Positions 1 to 4,800 of a stretch of 5,434 bases of DNA are shown piece after piece. Every line of letters begins with the position of its first letter. Position 1 is the first letter of the stretch. The DNA comes from JAICLL01 sp035252155 (GTDB lineage: Bacteria > Planctomycetota > Planctomycetia > Pirellulales > JAICIG01), in assembly GCA_035252155.1 (NCBI GenBank), contig DATFDL010000081.1:1-5434 (forward strand), in the 5' to 3' direction. The notes under the pieces were generated by a model that was given only the letters and a program-made list of their open reading frames with translations, was not told the DNA's origin and searched no databases. The position numbers were made by a program, and so were the translations under genes.

Positions 1-18
1 GCCGCGACGGACGCCGTG
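1..18 (-). repeat. Type 2 palindromic repeat, partial at the left window edge
   Basis: This is the head arm of a palindromic repeat read on the minus strand. Its reverse complement begins CACGGCGTCCGTCGC, matching the head arm of the complete copy at 1685-1760 except for one base (GTCGCGGC here, GTCGCAGC there). The loop and the other arm would lie left of position 1. It is classed as type 2 because the arm carries CCGTCGC, where type 1 carries CCGCCGC. No coding role is apparent. Confidence 0.6.
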
Positions 19-52
19 CTGGGCGTTTTCAGCGGTTTCGGGGCCAACTCCG

Positions 53-130
53 CACGGCGTCCGCCGCGGCGATTAAGCCTCGCGATTGAATGCGATGCCA
101 CGCGCGCCCGCGGCGGATGCCGTGGCACCC
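53..130 (+). repeat. Type 1 palindromic repeat, copy upstream of the phospholipase gene
   Basis: An imperfect palindrome with head arm 53-71 (CACGGCGTCCGCCGCGGCG), a loop of about 33 nt (72-104), tail arm 105-124, and a conserved tail GCACCC to 130. The arms pair over about 19 bp with one G-T wobble at the seventh base pair and one bulged base in the tail arm. The same head, tail and GGATGCCGTGGCACCC end recur at 1580-1656 (inverted) and 1685-1760. It lies just upstream of the phospholipase promoter. The phospholipase reading frame happens to stay open through part of it, which can mislead start prediction. Confidence 0.8.
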
Positions 131-155
131 AGTGGATCAGCGTTGTTTGCCGACC

Positions 156-187
156 GTGACAAACTGCGATCGCAGCTCCTGTATAAT
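156..187 (+). promoter_or_regulatory. Probable sigma-70-type promoter of the phospholipase gene
   Basis: A perfect TATAAT hexamer at 182-187 stands out in very GC-rich DNA, 54 nt before the chosen start codon. A GTGACA at 156-161 matches the -35 consensus in five of six positions, but the 20-nt spacing is longer than the usual 17, so the -35 assignment is weak. The -10 is flanked by short inverted arms CTCC (176-179) and GGAG (188-191), which could be chance. Transcription would start near 194, giving a leader of about 48 nt and excluding the reading-frame extension upstream of it. Confidence 0.5.
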
Positions 188-218
188 GGAGTGGAACGCA
201 GAATAAGTCGCAATTTGC

Positions 219-224
219 AAGGAA
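219..224 (+). promoter_or_regulatory. Weak Shine-Dalgarno-like site for the phospholipase gene
   Basis: AAGGAA is the only purine-rich anti-16S-like match in the leader. It ends 17 nt before the ATG at 242, farther than the usual 5-9 nt, so it may contribute little to initiation. It still fits ATG 242 better than the in-frame TTG at 215 or GTG at 191, both of which lie upstream of it. Confidence 0.3.
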
Positions 225-241
225 CTCGGCAGCCCGATTTC

Positions 242-1459
242 ATGAGCCAGCTCGACGCAGACACCTCCGCCGCCCCGGCTTCGGCCCATCGTCCGGGCGA
301 GCTGGCCGCCCTGCGCGTGGATGGACACGACCTGACCGTGTTCGAGGAATCGCCGCCGTTGATCGCCGCCATGCTCGACGACATCGAACGCGCCCGCCGT
401 CGCGTCTGGCTGGAAAGCTACATCGTGGCCGATGACGACGCCGGCCGCGCCGTGGCCGAAGCCATGAAACGCCGTGCCGCCGCCGGCGCCGATTGCCGCC
501 TGATGTACGACGCCGTAGGCAGCTCGGGCACGCCGTCGGCCTTCTTTCGCGAGCTGGCCCGCGGCGGCGTGCAGGTCGAGGCCTATCGCTCGCTGTGGCA
601 GTCGCTCTGGAAGTTCCGCTCGCTGCGCGTCTTCAACCGCCGCGACCACCGCAAGCTGCTGGTGATCGACGACCAGGTGGCCTACTTCGGCGGCATGAAC
701 ATTGTCGATCAAAGCGGCATCCATACGGTCGAGCAGGCCCACGCGCGGCGGCTGCCCGCCTCGGCCGGCTGGCGCGACGTACACGTCCGGCTGCGCGGCC
801 CACAGCAGCGCGAAGTGGCCGAAGCGTTCGAGCGTCTCTGGCGGGCGGCCCGCGGCACGATGGCCCGCCCCTGGCCGCGCTGGCCGATCCGCCAGATGCT
901 CTCGGCGCCCGGCGAGCGCATCTGGTTTTTCGATTGCCGGCCGCAATTCAAGCATCGCCGCCCGACGCGGGTGCTGGTTCCGTTGCTGCGGCGTGCGCGG
1001 CGCACCGTCACGCTCTCGATGGCCTATTTCATTCCGCAGGGGCGGGTGCTGCGCGAGTTGCTGCGGGCCTCCCGCCGTGGCGTCAAGGTGCGCGTCATCA
1101 TTCCCGGCAAAAGCGACGTGCCGGTGGTCGAGTGGGCCACGCGGCATTTTTACGAAAAGCTGCTCAAGCGCGGCATTCATATTTACGAACGCAAAGACCA
1201 GATGTTGCACAGCAAGGTCCTGCAGATCGACGACGCCTGGACCGTGATTGGCTCGTGCAATCTCGATCCGCGCAGCCTCTGGCTCAATCTGGAGTTTTTC
1301 GCCGTGTTTCACTCACGGGCGATGGCCGCCGTGGTGCGACGGATTTGCCGGTACGAGCTGCGCAACAGCCGCCGCGTCTCGCTGGCCGACTGCCTGGGAC
1401 GCCCCTGGTGGCAGCGCCTCCGCGACCGGCTCGCCTGGGCCATGCGACGCTGGTTGTAA
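242..1459 (+). CDS. cls: Phospholipase D superfamily protein, probable ClsB-type cardiolipin synthase
   Basis: The 405-residue product has the two HxKxxxxD (HKD) half-sites of the phospholipase D superfamily. The first is HRKLLVID at residues 136-143, followed by a GGMN turn; the second is HSKVLQID at 323-330, followed by GSCNLDPRS. In this family the two histidines form one active site, one acting as the nucleophile through a phosphohistidine intermediate. Cardiolipin synthases of this class transfer a phosphatidyl group between membrane phospholipids. Both half-sites are intact, so activity is expected. No N-terminal membrane helices are visible and the length is close to E. coli ClsB (413 residues), which also lacks them, so peripheral attachment to the inner face of the membrane is inferred; the C-terminus is rich in Arg and Trp. 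The frame is open from an ATG at 86, but those 52 codons cross a repeat and the -10 box, so ATG 242 is preferred. A different phospholipase D-like phosphodiesterase role cannot be excluded. Confidence 0.85.
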   Translation: MSQLDADTSAAPASAHRPGELAALRVDGHDLTVFEESPPLIAAMLDDIERARRRVWLESYIVADDDAGRAVAEAMKRRAAAGADCRLMYDAVGSSGTPSAFFRELARGGVQVEAYRSLWQSLWKFRSLRVFNRRDHRKLLVIDDQVAYFGGMNIVDQSGIHTVEQAHARRLPASAGWRDVHVRLRGPQQREVAEAFERLWRAARGTMARPWPRWPIRQMLSAPGERIWFFDCRPQFKHRRPTRVLVPLLRRARRTVTLSMAYFIPQGRVLRELLRASRRGVKVRVIIPGKSDVPVVEWATRHFYEKLLKRGIHIYERKDQMLHSKVLQIDDAWTVIGSCNLDPRSLWLNLEFFAVFHSRAMAAVVRRICRYELRNSRRVSLADCLGRPWWQRLRDRLAWAMRRWL

Positions 1460-1468
1460 TCAGTGCAT

Positions 1469-1492
1469 GTAGCAGAATTCGTGAGAATTCTG
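1469..1492 (+). repeat. REP-like element: GTAG followed by an 8-bp hairpin
   Basis: GTAG (1469-1472) is followed directly by CAGAATTC (1473-1480), a GTGA loop (1481-1484) and GAATTCTG (1485-1492), giving a perfect 8-bp stem closed by a GNRA-type tetraloop. A GTAG tetranucleotide at the 5' foot of a short hairpin is the hallmark of REP elements recognised by RAYT transposases. The element starts 9 nt after the phospholipase stop codon, in the sense orientation. Its AT-rich stem contrasts with the GC-rich surroundings. It could also protect the mRNA 3' end, but it lacks the T tract of an intrinsic terminator. Confidence 0.55.
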
Positions 1493-1565
1493 GCCGTGAC
1501 CTACTGTAGCGCCCGATTCTTCACGAACATCGGCTGCAGATTGATTCGCAATGTGGGTACGCGAT

Positions 1566-1593
1566 GGGTGCCCCGGCATGGGTGCCACGGCAT
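1566..1593 (-). repeat. 14-nt tandem duplication at the tail of a type 1 repeat
   Basis: GGGTGCCCCGGCAT (1566-1579) and GGGTGCCACGGCAT (1580-1593) are adjacent and differ at one base. The second copy is the tail end of the type 1 palindrome at 1580-1656, so the tail of that element appears twice in a row. Slippage or insertion of one element beside the remnant of another would both explain it. Confidence 0.6.
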
Positions 1594-1656
1594 CCGCCGC
1601 GGCGAGGTTCGCGTTGATTGGAACTATAAAGTCAAATCGCCGCGGAGGACGCCGTG
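1580..1656 (-). repeat. Type 1 palindromic repeat, copy downstream of the phospholipase gene
   Basis: This is the same element as 53-130, in inverted orientation. The tail end GGGTGCC plus tail arm occupies 1580-1604, the loop is 33 nt (1605-1637), and the head arm is 1638-1656. On the minus strand the arms pair over 19 positions with a G-T wobble at position 7 and one T-C mismatch at position 11. The arms are nearly identical to the upstream type 1 copy, while the loop is diverged apart from its first ATT and its length. Confidence 0.8.
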
Positions 1657-1684
1657 CGGTGCCAAGCCGAAAGGCGCTGATCCA

Positions 1685-1760
1685 CACGGCGTCCGTCGCA
1701 GCGGCCAAGCGTTTAGTTGATGGCGGTAACAATCGCGCTGCGACGGATGCCGTGGCACCC
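1685..1760 (+). repeat. Type 2 palindromic repeat, complete copy
   Basis: Head arm CACGGCGTCCGTCGCAGCG (1685-1703), loop of 32 nt (1704-1735), tail arm CGCTGCGACGGATGCCGTG (1736-1754), then the shared tail GCACCC to 1760. All 19 positions pair, one of them as a G-T wobble. Relative to type 1, the head arm has T for C and A for G at two places, and the tail arm carries the matching complementary changes, so pairing is preserved. The loop shares short blocks (AAGC, TTGA/TGAT, GCG) with the loop at 72-104. Confidence 0.8.
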
Positions 1761-1798
1761 CGATTTCGGTCCTCCCTTCCAATCTTGACGGTACGCCG

Positions 1799-1820
1799 CC
1801 CGGCACAAGGCCGGGGCTAC
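1799..1820 (-). repeat. REP-like element: GTAG hairpin overlapping a stop codon
   Basis: On the minus strand GTAG (1820-1817) is followed by one C, then CCCGGC (1815-1810 region), a 5-nt loop CTTGT, and GCCGGG, a perfect 6-bp GC stem reaching 1799. This repeats the GTAG-then-hairpin layout of 1469-1492, although the stem sequence is unrelated. The TAG of the tetranucleotide is the in-frame stop codon of the large DUF1583-like gene. No T tract follows, so it is not a canonical intrinsic terminator, although it could still stabilise the mRNA 3' end. Confidence 0.5.
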
Positions 1821-4800
1821 GGGGCGGGTGCCGGGGAACCCGCGAACGACTCGGCGCGGATCGACATCTGTTCGAGCATCACGTCCACGGCGCAGGGCGG
1901 GCTGAAGGCTCGGGCAATGAACTCGACCGAGTTGATGTCGGCCGTGCCGATCGGCGCTTCGTCCCAAAGTAGGAACTCGTCGGAATCGCCGGCCGCGAAC
2001 AGATAATAAAGCACCGGCCCTTTGCGAACGAACTTGAACGTGCCCGACACGGCCGGCTGCGAATGCGAAACCAGCCGACCGACGCGGTCGTTGGGACCGA
2101 CCAAGGTGTGAAAGCCGCCCGCCTGTAGGATCGGGCGATCGACGTCGTTTCGACGTTCAAAGGTGACGTCGTATTGTTCGGGGCCGGCGGGCTTGAGATG
2201 CAGGTCGATGCCCGGTCCCCAAGCTGGTGGCGCCGGCTTGGCAGTCAGCCCGGTGAACTTGGCGACGATTTCAAAATCACCACGGATGGGAAACCGTGTC
2301 ACATAGCCGACGGAGCCGGGCTTCTCTTGTCCGGCCGGCAACAGCACGCGCGCTCCGGCGGCCGAACGAGTAACCAGCTTGCGCTGGTCGTCGCCGATCA
2401 GCTCCAGCCCCTTGGGCAGCGGCTTTTGGCCACGGAAGTCGACCGTGTATTTCGCCCGCAGTTTCTTCGTGTCGATCGCCGCGCGTGTGGCCGGCGAGAC
2501 AGCCAGTTCTTGCTCGACGAGCGGCGGCAACGCGCGAGGCCACGCGCCGCGATAGTTGACGTGTCGCACGCGCGATTCGCTTCGCTGAGCAAAGTGAAAC
2601 AGCCCGAAGGTGCGTTGGTTGGTCGGCTCCAGATCGCGCTGGTAGATTTCGACGTCGTTGAGCGCCAGCGAGAGCCGGTCGCCGGTCAGCGTCAGTCGAA
2701 CGCGATTCCAGTCATTCGGCCGCAATGACAGTGCGGCCGGGCCGCGGCGGTTAGCCGGTTCATCCTGAGCGTTGTCGGGCGTCTGGCCGCCGCGCTCCAT
2801 CGCGCCATCGGTCAGCCAATGAACGCGCACGCCCGACGGTTCGAGCAGCAGCACCAGCCGGTCGAGGGCGGGATGCGCCGTGGCGGCGTCGGGCTGATAA
2901 TAAAACTCGTAGTCGATCTGGCCGTCTTCGAGCATCGGCCGGTGATATTGCAACAGGCTTTCGCGGGCCGCCCCGTGCTGGTCGTCGAGCTTGCGGCCGT
3001 AGATCTCTTCGCCGCGCTTTTGCCAGTTCGAATCGCCGCCGCCCAGCGACTCGCCGTAATAATCGGCCAGCCAACCGTCGAGATTGGCCGACGCAGTCAG
3101 GTCGATCACGTCGGGCACGGCCGGCTGGCCGGTGATGCGCACCTCGCGCACCTCGCCGGAGTACGCTCCCCACGAGTGAAACGCCAGCCATGGATCGGGC
3201 TGAGACGAGAGCCGCTCTTCAAAAACCTTGCGGCCGTTGACCGCGGCGGTGTAGAGGCCGTCCTTCACCGTCAGCCGGTAGTTATACCAATTGCCCAGTG
3301 GGTCGAGCGGCGGAGCGATCGGCACGTTCGGACGATCGCGCTCGTAGTTCGACACCTTGAAGTTCTTATGATCGAAGACGACGCCGCAGCGCAGGCCGGC
3401 GTACATGGTCTCCATCTCGCGCCAGCCGAAAGTGCTGATCTGGGCGTCGACTTGAAAGTCGCCCCGCAGCGGGACGGAAAAGTAAACATAGTCGTGGTTG
3501 TGGCCCGCCACGTGCTTGAGCTCGCCCGGCCGATTCAGCCAGTGCGCGGGAGGGTGAGCGTTGCCGCGCGAGGCGGCAGTGGCATGCGTCACCGGCTGCC
3601 ATTGGACCAGCGGCGAGCCGCCCTCCAGCGTGGCGTGCTCGCCCTCGGGAAAGAGCAGCAACCGGGCGCGGTCACGGGCGTGGCGGATTTGTCGCTCCCA
3701 GTTCGGATTGACGTATTTCCGTTGGATCGCGTCGACCATGAAGTGCGTCATGTCGGCCACGAGCTGTCGCGACGGCTCATGATTCAGGGCCTGCGTCGCG
3801 GCCACCAGGGCGGGCAAGCGCAGATACTCCGCATCATCGTCGCTGGCTTGCTTGGCCAAGGTATAGAGTTGGCTCAGCCGCTCATGGGCCTGGTCGTCTT
3901 GGTGGCCCTCGAGAGCGATCAACGCCAGCAGGGCGATCTGGCTGCGCAGCGTGGCGGGATCGCGGGCGGGTACCGTTTCGACCTGCCGCTTCAGCTCGTC
4001 GAGCTTGCCGATCTCTTGCGCGGTTTTAACCAGCTCGATGGCCGGCGATACCAACTCGCCGCCGGTGTGAACGCGACGGCCGTCGGATGGCATCTTTACT
4101 CCCAACGATTCGCTGACTGGCGGCGCGGGATCGGCCGGCGTACTGTCGCCATAAAGCCGAATGGGGCCGCCGATGGTGGGATTGGGCAGTACCCACTCGC
4201 GCAGGAAGTCGTATCGCCGCTGAGGTTCCAGCCCACGAGCTTCTTGCCAGATCTGCCATGCGCTGAGAAACACGTTCTCTTCGCCCAGCAACAAGCTCAA
4301 CAACGATTGATTGCCCTCGTCTGCTTGCTTATCGGCTGACGAAAGCAGATTGGCCATCTCTTCGTCGGAAAGTTTTTGGGGCCAATCGCCGGTAAGCACC
4401 GCCCCGCGCACTTGCACGGCTGTGCGATCTTTGTAATGAAAAAAGCTGAAGAGCCGATCGTTCGATTCTTCGATCGAACGTCGATATATCTCAGCGCCGT
4501 TGAGCGCCAGCAAAAGGCGATCGTCGGCCAAGCGAAGCTCCATCGTGTTCCAATCGCCCGGCTTGAGCGGCGGCTTTTGGACGGCATGATCCGCTTCGAC
4601 GGCCGCATTGTCGGCAGGCAGGCCGGTGGCGTCGTCCTCGCCGTCGGTGATCCAGTGCAAGCGAACGCCGTCGGGCTCGACCAGAAACGCCAGCCGACCC
4701 AGCGCCGGGTAAACCATCACAGCGTCGGGTTCATAGAAGAACTCGTAGCGCAGCGTGTCGCCGTCGCGCAGCGGCCGCAGGTAATAGAGCCGGCTTTGCG

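Larger units (their letters stand above)
1..130. repeat. Composite repeat unit, left copy (two diverging hairpins plus spacer)
   Basis: The partial type 2 copy (1-18, minus), a 34-nt spacer (19-52) and the type 1 copy (53-130, plus) form one unit. The reverse complement of the whole block aligns with 1580 onwards. The first 23 nt are identical (108-130 reversed against 1580-1602), a 13-nt block matches exactly (50-62 reversed against 1647-1659), an 11-nt block matches exactly (64-74 reversed against 1635-1645), and the spacers share GAAA and GCTGA blocks in the same order. The arrangement resembles the paired-REP mosaics (BIMEs) of enterobacteria, but the sequence family is different. Confidence 0.65.
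1580..1760. repeat. Composite repeat unit, right copy (two diverging hairpins plus spacer)
   Basis: Type 1 (minus), a 28-nt spacer (1657-1684) and type 2 (plus) form one unit that aligns in inverse orientation with the unit at 1-130. The two units therefore stand as inverted repeats around the phospholipase gene, with type 1 hairpins inside and type 2 hairpins outside. The spacer here reads through CCGAAAGGCGCTGA, against CCGAAACCGCTGA in the reversed left spacer. Confidence 0.65.
1460..1816. other. Intergenic repeat island between two convergent genes
   Basis: These 357 bases lie between the 3' ends of the phospholipase gene (+) and the large DUF1583-like gene (-). I see no credible gene: the open frames on both strands run across palindromes and have no recognisable protein features. 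The region holds a GTAG-led hairpin, a 14-nt tandem repeat, two large palindromes facing apart, and a second GTAG-led hairpin that overlaps the stop of the right-hand gene. Between about 1534 and 1565, and between 1761 and 1798, I see nothing distinctive. No run of T residues follows any of the hairpins. Confidence 0.7.

Noticed and set aside
137..1312. Long open frame on the minus strand opposite the phospholipase gene
   Set aside because: It is a by-product of high GC at third positions. The plus strand encodes two complete HKD motifs, while the antisense product shows no recognisable motif.
53..1760. Integron attC sites
   Set aside because: The palindromes are of attC-like size, but no GTTRRRY/RYYYAAC core pair sits at their ends and no integrase or cassette array is present.
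1..1760. A classical composite transposon carrying the phospholipase gene
   Set aside because: The bracketing units are non-coding, there is no transposase in the window, and no target-site duplication can be seen because the left end is cut by the window edge.
1..1760. CRISPR array
   Set aside because: The repeats are few, alternate in orientation and have internal loops; there is no regular repeat-spacer spacing and there are no cas genes.
1469..1820. Rho-independent terminators for the convergent genes
   Set aside because: The hairpins after each stop codon are not followed by a run of T on the relevant strand, so they were annotated as REP-like hairpins.
1463..2006. Short plus-strand open frames between the two genes, running into the end of the large gene
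   Set aside because: They are made largely of palindromic repeat sequence, have no convincing ribosome binding site, and one runs antisense into the conserved C-terminal domain.
2819..4339. 506-codon open frame on the plus strand inside the large minus-strand gene
   Set aside because: It lies entirely opposite a protein with clear internal homology between two repeats. Its composition is that of an antisense shadow and no motif is visible.
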